64,000 nucleotides of DNA, taken from the NCBI GenBank assembly GCA_038205395.1, contig JBBRBX010000016.1, positions 1 to 64,000 of the forward strand, in the 5' to 3' direction. Under the pieces are notes generated by a model. That model saw nothing but the letters and a program-made list of their open reading frames with translations. It was not told where the DNA came from and searched no databases. This document shows positions 7,257 through 15,908 of this stretch, one piece after another. The stretch is from Fredericiella sp038205395 (GTDB lineage: Bacteria; Chloroflexota; Anaerolineae; Caldilineales; Caldilineaceae). Each line of letters starts with the position of its first letter. Within the stretch, counting starts at the first letter, position 1. Made by a program: the position numbers and the translations under genes.

Positions 7257-8141
7257 ATGTTGATGAATATGAAAGATTTGCTGGCGGTGGCGCACGAACA
7301 CCACTTTGCCGTGCCGGCGTTTAACATCAGCAGCAACATGCTGTTGAAGGGTGTGATGGAAGCTTCTGAAGAAAAGCAATCGCCGGTGATTCTGGCCATC
7401 CACCCCGACGAGTTGAGTTTTGTAACCCCTGCCTTTGTGAAGTACGCAGTGGAGGCAGCCGCCAAGGCCTCTGTGCCCGTCTGCATCCATCTAGATCACG
7501 GCGCGTCATTGGCGCAGGTGATGGAAGCCATTCAGTGCGGCTTCACCTCAGTGATGATCGATGCCTCCAGTTGTTCGCTGCAGGACAATATTGCCATCTG
7601 CAAACAGGTCGCCGAACTTGCGCATCCGGTCAATGTTTCGGTCGAAGGCGAGTTAGGCACCATCGGCACAACCGGCCCCGAAGCGGAGGCAGGTTCGGAT
7701 GTCATTATTTACACCAATCCGGATGATGTCGTCACCTTCGTCGAGGCGACGGCTGTTGACACTTTGGCGGTTGCGATTGGTACATCGCACGGCATCTACC
7801 CCAAAGACAGAAAACCTGAACTGAAGCTGGTTCTGCTCAAAGAAATTGCCTCTCGGGTCAACATTCCTCTCGTTCTCCACGGCGGTTCTGCAAATCCGGA
7901 CGACGAGATTGCCGCGGCTGTGAAACTGGGAATTAACAAAATCAACATTTCCAGTGATATCAAGGACGCCTTTTATCAGAAGTGCCGTGAAGTGCTGGCA
8001 AACCCGTTTCTGAGAGAGCCAAACTCGATTTACCCCCCTTGCATTGAAGCCATGAAAGAGGTGGCTTACCACAAAATCGAACTTTTCAATGCGGCAGGCA
8101 AAGCTGCACTGTATTCATACGGCTGCCGGCAGAGCCAGTAA
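7257..8141 (+). CDS. Class II ketose-bisphosphate aldolase (fructose/tagatose-bisphosphate type)
   Basis: The 294-aa protein matches zinc-dependent class II aldolases related to GatY/KbaY. Visible signatures are VPAFNISS near the N-terminus, the metal-binding HLDHGAS, the EGELGTIGTTG loop, SHGIYP and the phosphate-binding LHGGS. The reaction is cleavage of a ketose 1,6-bisphosphate to DHAP and glyceraldehyde-3-phosphate. The start follows AGGGGG at a sensible distance. Placement between a transporter and a sugar kinase fits a short uptake, phosphorylation and cleavage pathway; tagatose versus fructose cannot be decided here. Confidence 0.9.
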   Translation: MLMNMKDLLAVAHEHHFAVPAFNISSNMLLKGVMEASEEKQSPVILAIHPDELSFVTPAFVKYAVEAAAKASVPVCIHLDHGASLAQVMEAIQCGFTSVMIDASSCSLQDNIAICKQVAELAHPVNVSVEGELGTIGTTGPEAEAGSDVIIYTNPDDVVTFVEATAVDTLAVAIGTSHGIYPKDRKPELKLVLLKEIASRVNIPLVLHGGSANPDDEIAAAVKLGINKINISSDIKDAFYQKCREVLANPFLREPNSIYPPCIEAMKEVAYHKIELFNAAGKAALYSYGCRQSQ

Positions 8142-8205
8142 GAAGACCCAGTAGATTGGTGTTGCGCACAAAATCTGAAATTGGCGTTCAAAAGCGTGTG
8201 AACAG

Positions 8206-8265
8206 AAAACTTGCTCCAAAGTAAACAATTCTCTCCACCAACCGTTTGCTTTGGAGCGAACTTTT
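8206..8265. repeat. Inverted-repeat element between aldolase and kinase genes
   Basis: GCTCCAAAG (8213-8221) pairs perfectly with CTTTGGAGC (8249-8257). Flanking AAAAC and GTTTG/TTTT blocks extend the symmetry to an imperfect ~21-bp inverted repeat, and a short T-run follows. It may be a weak terminator, a processing site or a small decayed element. Confidence 0.55.
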
Positions 8266-8291
8266 TATGCTTGCAAAAAGTGACGAAAGCC

Positions 8292-9476
8292 ATGCAAGAA
8301 AAAATCGCTCTGGGGCTTGGCAACAATATCGATTATGAGATTGTCTGGGATTCCAAGGTGATCGAAGAAATGATCACCCGCTGCGGCATTCATGCTGCTG
8401 AATTGTCCGCTCACCACGATATCAACAGCGAACGGGATTTGGTAGTTTCAATCCTGAGCTTTTTACAGTCCGGGATGGGCGGCGAGCGCTTTGTTGCCTC
8501 GTCAGCCATCATTGATCAATTTGCGCAGAAGTTCACCAAGAAAATTACGCTTGGCGGCACATCTGTGCGAGCCGCCATCACCATGCGCAAACTGGGCTAC
8601 ACCTCGACCCTGCATCTTGTCACCACCAACGCTCATGTCCGCAAACTGATCCCCCAGGACAGCCCCACCGTGTGCAGCAATGCCAACGACAGTTCGTATC
8701 CACACCTGATTGTACAGTTCGACAGTGGCGCCTGCGTGCGGTCTGGCGATATCGCTATCTGCACCAAGCGCGCCAACCGCATTATCTATCACAACGATAA
8801 AGACAATATTGCCATGCAGCTCAACGAGGACTTTGGCGACCTGATCACAAATGCGCAGGTGTTTCTAATTTCAGGCTTCAATGCTATGCAGAGTGAGGAA
8901 CTTCTTAGCGCCAGGCTAAAATCTCTAGTAAGAATGATGGAGCAACTCCCACCCAATGCACTGGTCTATTTTGAAGACGCGCATTTCTACAATCCAGGCT
9001 TTCACAAATTGATTCATGCCACTCTGGCGGATCGCATCACTGTTTTCAGCCTCAATGAAGATGAACTCCAAGCCCATCTGGGTAGAAAGCTGGATCCGCT
9101 GAATGCGTCTCAGATGGCAGAGGCTTTAGCGGATCTGCAAAAGCGGATTCCCGTGCCAATCATTGTTGTACACTCCATGTATTGGGCGCTTGCCTACGGT
9201 GAAAACGCAAACAGGGTTTGGCAAGCCCTCAAGGGCGGCGTCACGATGGCGACGACACGTTTCCGTTATGGAGATAATTTTACAGTAGAAAATTACAAAG
9301 CAGTCGAACAGCTTCCGCCTAATCAAGAAGGGGCAATCTTTGCAGATGCCTTTCAAGCTCTGCTGGGCGGCAAGGCATGTTGTGTGCCGGTCGCACAGGT
9401 TGAACAGCCGAATGCCACAACCATCGGTCTTGGCGATGCATTTGTTGGCGGTTTCCTGCCCGCACTGCTTACATAA
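8292..9476 (+). CDS. ADP-dependent phosphofructokinase/glucokinase family sugar kinase
   Basis: The 394-aa product resembles the ADP-dependent PFK/glucokinase family (PF04587), a ribokinase-fold group best known from archaea. The substrate-side GGTSVRAAITMRKLG is at about residues 92-106, and the C-terminal catalytic GLGDAFVGGFLPAL has the Asp of the GXGD motif. It probably phosphorylates a ketohexose phosphate (or hexose) to feed the adjacent aldolase, using ADP rather than ATP. ATG 8292 is used because the longer open frame needs a TTG inside the upstream inverted repeat. The substrate and nucleotide preference are inferred from family. Confidence 0.75.
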   Translation: MQEKIALGLGNNIDYEIVWDSKVIEEMITRCGIHAAELSAHHDINSERDLVVSILSFLQSGMGGERFVASSAIIDQFAQKFTKKITLGGTSVRAAITMRKLGYTSTLHLVTTNAHVRKLIPQDSPTVCSNANDSSYPHLIVQFDSGACVRSGDIAICTKRANRIIYHNDKDNIAMQLNEDFGDLITNAQVFLISGFNAMQSEELLSARLKSLVRMMEQLPPNALVYFEDAHFYNPGFHKLIHATLADRITVFSLNEDELQAHLGRKLDPLNASQMAEALADLQKRIPVPIIVVHSMYWALAYGENANRVWQALKGGVTMATTRFRYGDNFTVENYKAVEQLPPNQEGAIFADAFQALLGGKACCVPVAQVEQPNATTIGLGDAFVGGFLPALLT

Positions 9477-9557
9477 AACGCAGCGCAGGCTGTGATCAAT
9501 TGGCGGGTGTCTACTAGCCGGCGTAAAAGGAGTGTCGAGGCGAAGCAGTGCAGCGCA

Positions 9558-10067
9558 TTAAGCGCCTGCGTCATCACTGCCGCCCCCCAAAACACTATTT
9601 GGCTGCGTAGCCAGCTTTGCCAGCAGCGCGCGCAGGGCTTTGCGTTCTTCTTTGCTGAGCGAGGTAAAAAACAGCTTGTCGGCCTCCCGGTGGAGTTGAA
9701 CCAGCTCCGCCGCTTTGGTCTGCCCGGCGGGGGTGAGGCGGATCAGCAGCGTGCGTTTGTCAGCGGGATTCGCCTGCCGCGCCACCAGCCCTTTTTCCGC
9801 CAGCGCATTGAGCAAAAAGACCATGGTGGCCTTGTTGATATGCAGCCTCTCGGCCAGGCGGGCCTGCACCAGCGCGCCTTCGGCGTTCAGCAGCTGCAAA
9901 ATAGCTGCCTGCTGCGGCTCTACATCCAGTTGGGCGATGGCCTGCGTATACAACTGGCCGGCCAGAGATGTCACCCACTGCAGCAGAAAGCCGGTGCTGC
10001 CGCTCAGCGGCTCCGGCAGCGGCTCCCACTGCACCGCAATTGCGTCAAGCTGCAATATTTTTGCCAT
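9558..10067 (-). CDS. MarR-family transcriptional regulator
   Basis: The 169-aa protein has a winged helix typical of MarR (AILQLLNAEGALVQARLAERLHINKATMVF is split around the recognition helix; the wing contains ADKRTLLIRLTPAG). ATG 10067 is chosen over a GTG at 10079 because GAGGA lies 5 nt upstream of it. A CGTTTGT/ACAAACG inverted repeat sits just upstream, so it is likely autoregulated. The divergent or neighbouring methyltransferase could be a target, but this is not demonstrable from sequence. Confidence 0.88.
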   Translation of the reverse strand: MAKILQLDAIAVQWEPLPEPLSGSTGFLLQWVTSLAGQLYTQAIAQLDVEPQQAAILQLLNAEGALVQARLAERLHINKATMVFLLNALAEKGLVARQANPADKRTLLIRLTPAGQTKAAELVQLHREADKLFFTSLSKEERKALRALLAKLATQPNSVLGGGSDDAGA

Positions 10068-10101
10068 ACGCGTCCTCACAGATCGGAAATTTGTTTATAC
10101 A

Positions 10102-10128
10102 ACAAACGTATAATCATTAAACGTTTGT
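10102..10128. promoter_or_regulatory. Inverted-repeat operator upstream of the marR gene
   Basis: ACAAACG (10102-10108) and CGTTTGT (10122-10128) form a perfect inverted repeat with a 13-bp spacer. The pairing continues imperfectly outward (ACAAC / GTTTG). Position and AT-rich composition fit a MarR dimer site. Confidence 0.6.
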
Positions 10129-10162
10129 TTGTCAAATAAATATCCGGCTGTGCTGCCCACGC

Positions 10163-11011
10163 TCAGCCCGGCGCCTTGCGGGCAAAAGCAAACAGCGCCG
10201 GCACATCCACCCAAAGACCAGCGTTGCCCGTCAGATCGGCCAGGTCGGCCAGATGCTGCGTACGGATATGCGCCTGCTGCGCGGCGGGCAGGGCCAGCAG
10301 CGGCTTTCCCTCCAATCCAGCCATGATGTCATCCCAGCGGGCGGCGACGGTGGGCAGATGGTAGCCAAGCTGCTCTTCATACACCTTTGCTTCTACATAC
10401 CCCGTCTCGCGCAGCAACTGGATGCAGGCCGCAGCATCGCCCAGCCGCTGTGTGGGTAGATAGGCCGCAGACAGACCCACCGTCGCCAGCTGCGCCTCCC
10501 ACAGCGCCCGCAGCGGCTGGACAAACGAAGCCCCAAAGCTGGAGATGCCGACCAGGCCAGCGGGGCGCAGCACACGCCGCCATTCACGCAGCGCCGCCGC
10601 CATGTCGGGCAAAAAGAAAACGGCGGCGCCACACAGCACCACATCAAATGAGTTGTCGGGAAAGGTCAACTGCGCCGCATCGCCTTCAGACAGCGCCACC
10701 TGCGCCTGGCCGGCAGTATCCAGCTTGCGCTGCGCCTGCGCCAGCATTGCCGGCGACAGATCGATGGCGGCGACGTGGCCGCTGGGGCCAACCGCCTGCG
10801 CGGCGAAGAGCGCCACCTCGCCGGTGCCGGTCGCCACATCCAGCACATGCGCGCCGGGCTGCAGCTGCGCCAGCTCGCCAAAGCGGCGCGCGCTGCGCTG
10901 CAAAAAGGCGAGCTGGTCATAGGTCGGCGCCAGGTTGTCGAAACCGGCGCGCAGGCGCTGCTTGGGGTCGCCATTTGCAGCGGGTGGGCCGGATAAAGAG
11001 TCGTCGGTCAT
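10163..11011 (-). CDS. Class I SAM-dependent methyltransferase (UbiE/Methyltransf_11 type)
   Basis: The 282-aa protein has SAM motif I HVLDVATGTGEVALFA at residues about 55-70, the acidic AAIDLSP after strand 2, and LTFPDNSFDVVLCGAAVFF around motif post-I/II. ATG 11011 is preceded by AGGAGAG; a longer frame to 11200 has no support. The substrate is unknown; relatives methylate quinones, small metabolites or lipids. It lies downstream of no obvious operon partner, with the marR gene reading in the same direction after it. Confidence 0.82.
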   Translation of the reverse strand: MTDDSLSGPPAANGDPKQRLRAGFDNLAPTYDQLAFLQRSARRFGELAQLQPGAHVLDVATGTGEVALFAAQAVGPSGHVAAIDLSPAMLAQAQRKLDTAGQAQVALSEGDAAQLTFPDNSFDVVLCGAAVFFLPDMAAALREWRRVLRPAGLVGISSFGASFVQPLRALWEAQLATVGLSAAYLPTQRLGDAAACIQLLRETGYVEAKVYEEQLGYHLPTVAARWDDIMAGLEGKPLLALPAAQQAHIRTQHLADLADLTGNAGLWVDVPALFAFARKAPG

Positions 11012-11229
11012 AGGTTGGCTGTTCTCTCCTGAAACAAGAAACAACAAACAGGCGCGTATTGTGCAGGCAAAATGATACAGGCCATCGTAGCGCACACTGC
11101 CGGCCTGTGACAAGGAGGCCAAAAGTAGGCTTGCGCCTGCCGAGTGCGCTATAATTCCAGCTATAGGCTCATTCATCCGTGGCACGCGTGCGCGCCACAC
11201 CAGCTTTGTCCAATTTGAGGATTTTGACT

Positions 11230-12432
<1,203 letters not shown>

Positions 12433-12452
12433 AGCACAGACGCCGGCTTGCT

Positions 12453-13589
12453 ATGGCTCCTCCGCGCACTACCTGGATCGAAGTCAGCCGCAGCGCCTTG
12501 CGCAGCAATGTTGCGCAGTTGCGGCGGCTGGCTCCCCACAGCTCTCTGATGGCCGTGGTCAAGGCTAACGCCTATGGCCACGGCGCCGTCCCCACCGCTT
12601 TGACGCTGGTCTCTGCCGGCGTCCACTCCTTCGCCGTGGCCACCCTGGGTGAAGCATTGGAGCTGCGCGCTGGCGGCATTGCGCTGCCGATCCTGGTGCT
12701 GGGCTACACCCCAGCCTGGCAGGCGGATGAGGCGCTGGACGGCGATGTGACGCTGACGATCTTTGACCCCGCCACCGCGCAGGAACTGGAGGCCGCCGCC
12801 GCTCGCCGCCGCCGCAGGCTTGCTGTGCATGTCAAAATCAACACCGGGATGAACCGCCTGGGCGTGCAGCCGGCGCAGGCGCCGGCGCTGCTGATCCACC
12901 TGCAAGGGCTGCCGCACCTGCACGTGGAAGGGATATTCACCCACTTCGCCACGTCCGATGAGTTGGACAAACGCTACAGCGAACTGCAGTTTGCTCGTTT
13001 TTCCCGCCTGTTGGAGCAGCTGGCGGCGGCCAGGCTGCGCCCGCCGCTAGCGCACTGCGCCAACTCGGCCGCCCTGCTGACGCTGCCGCAGACCCATCTC
13101 GATCTTGTGCGCAGCGGAATCGCGCTGTATGGCTTGGACCCGGACAAGGACGAGTGCCGCCTGCCGCCGGGCTTTACGCCGGCTCTGTGCTGGAAAGCCA
13201 TTGTGACCCAGGTGACGACGCTGCCGGCGGGCGAGCCGATCAGCTACGGGCGCGAATATACCACGAGCAGGGACACGCGTGTGGCGGTGATTCCAGTGGG
13301 CTATGCCGATGGTTTCCCGCGCAAACCCCACACCTGGGGCAGTGTGCTCATCCGCGGCCAGGCAGCGCCGATTGTCGGTCGGGTCTGTATGGATCAAACC
13401 GTGGTGGATGTGACACAGATTGAAGCGGCGAGCGGGCCGCTGGCGCAGGGTGAAGAGGTGGTGCTGATCGGCCGCCAGGGGGAGGCCACGCTGAGCGCAG
13501 AGGAAGTGAGCGCACGGGTGGGCACCAACAACTATGATATTGTCAGCCGCATCCTGGCGCGCGTGCCGCGGCTGTACAAAGATGATTGA
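12453..13589 (+). CDS. alr: Alanine racemase
   Basis: The 378-aa enzyme interconverts L- and D-alanine for peptidoglycan. The PLP lysine is in VVKANAYGHG (K37), the second-base tyrosine region is SYGREYTTSRDTRVAV, and the carboxylated-lysine/arginine region and MDQTVVDVT are in place. Length is typical. It starts 20 bp after the M20 gene and is likely cotranscribed. A bidirectional terminator follows, separating it from the convergent rpsT. Confidence 0.95.
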   Translation: MAPPRTTWIEVSRSALRSNVAQLRRLAPHSSLMAVVKANAYGHGAVPTALTLVSAGVHSFAVATLGEALELRAGGIALPILVLGYTPAWQADEALDGDVTLTIFDPATAQELEAAAARRRRRLAVHVKINTGMNRLGVQPAQAPALLIHLQGLPHLHVEGIFTHFATSDELDKRYSELQFARFSRLLEQLAAARLRPPLAHCANSAALLTLPQTHLDLVRSGIALYGLDPDKDECRLPPGFTPALCWKAIVTQVTTLPAGEPISYGREYTTSRDTRVAVIPVGYADGFPRKPHTWGSVLIRGQAAPIVGRVCMDQTVVDVTQIEAASGPLAQGEEVVLIGRQGEATLSAEEVSARVGTNNYDIVSRILARVPRLYKDD

Positions 13590-13629
13590 GCGCCGGCGCC
13601 GGCTGCATCCTCCGTGCACCAACAAAAAA

Positions 13630-13664
13630 GGGGCCGCTGCTCATTTGAGCAAGGCCCACTCTTT
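13630..13664. terminator. Bidirectional intrinsic terminator between alr and rpsT
   Basis: A stem of GGGCC/GGCCC and TGCTC/GAGCA closes on an ATTT loop. It is flanked by an A-run on the left (AAAAAA, 13624-13629) and T-rich sequence on the right, so it can act in both directions for the two convergent genes. Confidence 0.8.
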
Positions 13665-13705
13665 TGGCGAACTCTTTGGACGCCCCCCGGTTTTCAGGCC
13701 GGTTC

Positions 13706-13969
13706 TTACGCTGCTGTCTTGTTGAGCGCCTGCATCAGGCGGCTCGTGCGGCGTGCGGCATTGTTCTTGTGAATGACGCCTTTGGTGGCGGCGCGGCTCA
13801 AAGCTACCTCGGCGCTGCGCACCAGTTCAACAGCATCGGGATCGCCGGCGGCGACGGCAAGCCGGGCGCGCTTGATGGCCGTGCGTGCGGCGCTGCGGTA
13901 GACACGATTGGCGGCGGCGCGCTTTTCGCTTTGACGATTGCGCTTTTCGGCAGACTTCATATTTGCCAT
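13706..13969 (-). CDS. rpsT: 30S ribosomal protein S20
   Basis: The 87-aa basic protein begins MANMKSAEKRNRQSEKRAAA, the classic S20 N-terminus, with SRLMQALNK near the C-terminus. The upstream in-frame extension to 14065 is non-coding in character. S20 binds 16S rRNA early in 30S assembly. It is monocistronic here, as in many bacteria. Confidence 0.95.
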   Translation of the reverse strand: MANMKSAEKRNRQSEKRAAANRVYRSAARTAIKRARLAVAAGDPDAVELVRSAEVALSRAATKGVIHKNNAARRTSRLMQALNKTAA

Positions 13970-14245
13970 AGTGAATAAGCTCCCCAGAACTAAAACTGCA
14001 AGGCCATAGTCAGGCCAATAACTGGTGCACTCTGGTGTTACACCTGGATGCGTCGAGGCCGGCACGGTTGAGAGGACGGGCTGTCACTCGACAAAACGGA
14101 AGTATACGCTGGATGGCGGCGAATGTCGAATTGGAGAGGGGACAAAGCCGTTAAAACAAGGGATCGTGCTACAATAACCACATGCTTTTGCACAAGAAAA
14201 CCGGCAGAATTGGCTGGATGGCAGACAGAGGATAAATCAAACGTT

Positions 14246-15217
14246 ATGAACGCAAACGTTATAAACACAAACATAAACCGTCGCTTTGTGCGTTTTACCT
14301 GGGCGGTGCTGGGCTTGAATCTGCTTGTGATCATCTGGGGCGCATTTGTGCGCGCCAGCGGCTCCGGCGCAGGCTGCGGCAGCAACTGGCCGCTCTGCCA
14401 GGGCGAAGTGATCCCGCAGCCGCAGCAAATTGAGACGGTCATCGAATTTTCGCACCGCGTCACCAGCGGCTTGGCGCTGCTGGCCGTCTTGGGGCTGATC
14501 ATCTGGGCGTTTCGCGCCTATCCCAAAGGCAGCCTGGTGCGCAAAAGCGCCATCTGGATCGGCATCTTTATGATTCTGGAGGCGCTGATCGGCGCCGCCT
14601 TGGTACTGCTGGAATACACGGCATTCAATGTCTCGATTGGCCGTGCCATCTGGATGGGCGGCCACCTGCTCAACACCTTCCTGCTGCTGGCGGCGTTGGG
14701 CTTGACAGCCTGGTGGGCCAACGGCGGCGGCAGCCTGCGGCTGCGTGGCCACGGCGCCGCCGGCTGGAGCTATTGGCTGCTGGTGGCCGGCATGATCGTG
14801 CTGGGTATGAGCGGAGCCATTACCGCGCTGGGAGACACGTTGACCATCACCGGCGGTATTTCGCCGCAGGAGAACACACTGGTAGCAACTTTTGTCGAAC
14901 TGAGAATTTTCCACCCGCTGATTGCTTTTCTCGTTTTTGGTCTGGCGCTGCTGGCGGTGTGGGCAGCCAGTCGCGGCGGCCAGGCCGGCGCCCAGACGCA
15001 GGCTTTCGGCAAGTCTATTCTGATTTTATTTGTCGTTCAACTGCTGCTGGGTGCGCTGAATGTGCAGCTCAAGGCCCCGGTCTGGCTGCAAATGGTGCAT
15101 CTGCTCATGACAAGCACCATCTGGGTATTGGTAGTTCTCTTCGGCGCCGCCACCCTTTCGCGACAGCCGGCACAGGCAGTTGAGAGCAATACCGCCTATA
15201 TCAAGGCCAGTGCGTAA
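14246..15217 (+). CDS. ctaA: Heme A synthase
   Basis: The 323-aa polytopic membrane protein matches CtaA/COX15: about eight helices, the conserved Cys pair near residues 44 and 51 (GAGCGSNWPLC), and heme-ligand histidines in EFSHRVTSG (H70), MGGHLLNTF, FHPLIAF and MVHLLM. It oxidises heme O to heme A for aa3-type oxidases, indicating aerobic respiration. The ATG at 14246 is used; the frame extends upstream to 14123 without homologous character. Subunit genes of the oxidase are not in this window. Confidence 0.92.
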   Translation: MNANVINTNINRRFVRFTWAVLGLNLLVIIWGAFVRASGSGAGCGSNWPLCQGEVIPQPQQIETVIEFSHRVTSGLALLAVLGLIIWAFRAYPKGSLVRKSAIWIGIFMILEALIGAALVLLEYTAFNVSIGRAIWMGGHLLNTFLLLAALGLTAWWANGGGSLRLRGHGAAGWSYWLLVAGMIVLGMSGAITALGDTLTITGGISPQENTLVATFVELRIFHPLIAFLVFGLALLAVWAASRGGQAGAQTQAFGKSILILFVVQLLLGALNVQLKAPVWLQMVHLLMTSTIWVLVVLFGAATLSRQPAQAVESNTAYIKASA

Positions 15218-15284
15218 AAACGGGCAGAGCAGTTTTCTGTGTTGTATAACAATTATTACTAATTTGCGCTCTGCGCAATTGTGA

Positions 15285-15416
15285 TATAGACTACTTTTAT
15301 CAGCCTGATGGCTGCTCCGATCCCACCCAGTTTGAGGTCTGCCTGGTCGTTCTTCACGACTGCTAAGGTGGACAGCCATCACCGGCCCTTCTCTTCGGAG
15401 AGGGGCCGCTTTTTTT
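15285..15416 (+). ncRNA. Candidate structured non-coding RNA with its own terminator
   Basis: Starting ~12 nt after a TATAGA-type -10 box (15285-15290), three nested helices are visible: GATGGCTG (15307-15314) with CAGCCATC (15373-15380), CCACC (15323-15327) with GGTGG (15367-15371), and GTCGT/ACGAC closing on a TCTTC loop (15346-15360). An 11-bp terminator hairpin with a UUCG loop (15383-15408) and seven T residues follow. CAGCC at 15301-15305 can compete for GGCTG, an alternative pairing as in riboswitches. I do not recognise an Rfam family. The -35 box is weak. Confidence 0.55.
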
Positions 15417-15630
15417 GAGCTTCCCCGCACCGCGCTCGGCAAATAGGGCGATCACCCTACGATTAACCGACGGCAGTCCCAATTCGGTTTGTGACAAGAC
15501 GTAAACCAGACCAAAAGCCCGCGCGGCGATTTGTAGTCCAGCCGCAGTTGCCTATAAAATGGCTGTTAGTGGACTTTCGGCGTGGCCTGCACTGCAGGCT
15601 CCTGTATAGAGATCGGGTTTAGAAATCAAC
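15417..15630 (+). other. Leader region before the small membrane protein gene
   Basis: No gene is seen between the terminator at 15416 and the 58-codon gene at 15631. The only weak promoter-like match is TATAAA near 15553. The small gene has no strong ribosome site. Confidence 0.4.
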
Positions 15631-15807
15631 ATGTTGAACTCTTGGATGAGCAATATGCTATTGACGGTAGGCGTTGTGATGCTGCTGCTGTCTGGCCTGT
15701 TCCAGGTTACGGGCAACACGATTGACCCACTGCTGCCGGCAGTAGCGGCCTTTTTTATCGGCTGCACAGCCGTCATTGACCGCATCGGCTCACGCCAACT
15801 GAACTAG
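15631..15807 (+). CDS. Small two-helix membrane protein
   Basis: A 58-aa frame starts MLNSWMSNMLLTVGVVMLLL and has two hydrophobic segments (about residues 8-24 and 34-48), separated by a short polar turn with FQVTGNTIDP, ending DRIGSRQLN. It lies between the candidate ncRNA terminator and a strong bidirectional terminator, so it has its own transcription unit. No family recognised. Hydrophobic pattern and clean boundaries support expression, but the short length limits certainty. Confidence 0.55.
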   Translation: MLNSWMSNMLLTVGVVMLLLSGLFQVTGNTIDPLLPAVAAFFIGCTAVIDRIGSRQLN

Positions 15808-15848
15808 CCCCGCTTTGAAAACAACAGACAAATTAGAATAGACAAAAT

Positions 15849-15886
15849 AAAACGAGAGCCGCAGTTAACTGCGGCTCTCGTTTTTT
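15849..15886. terminator. Strong bidirectional intrinsic terminator
   Basis: AAAACGAGAGCCGCAG, a TTAA centre and the exact reverse complement make a 36-bp perfect palindrome (15849-15884) bounded by A- and T-runs. It ends the small membrane gene on the plus strand and the long surface-protein gene on the minus strand. Confidence 0.9.
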
Positions 15887-15908
15887 GTCGCAAACTTTCT
15901 GTATCCTG

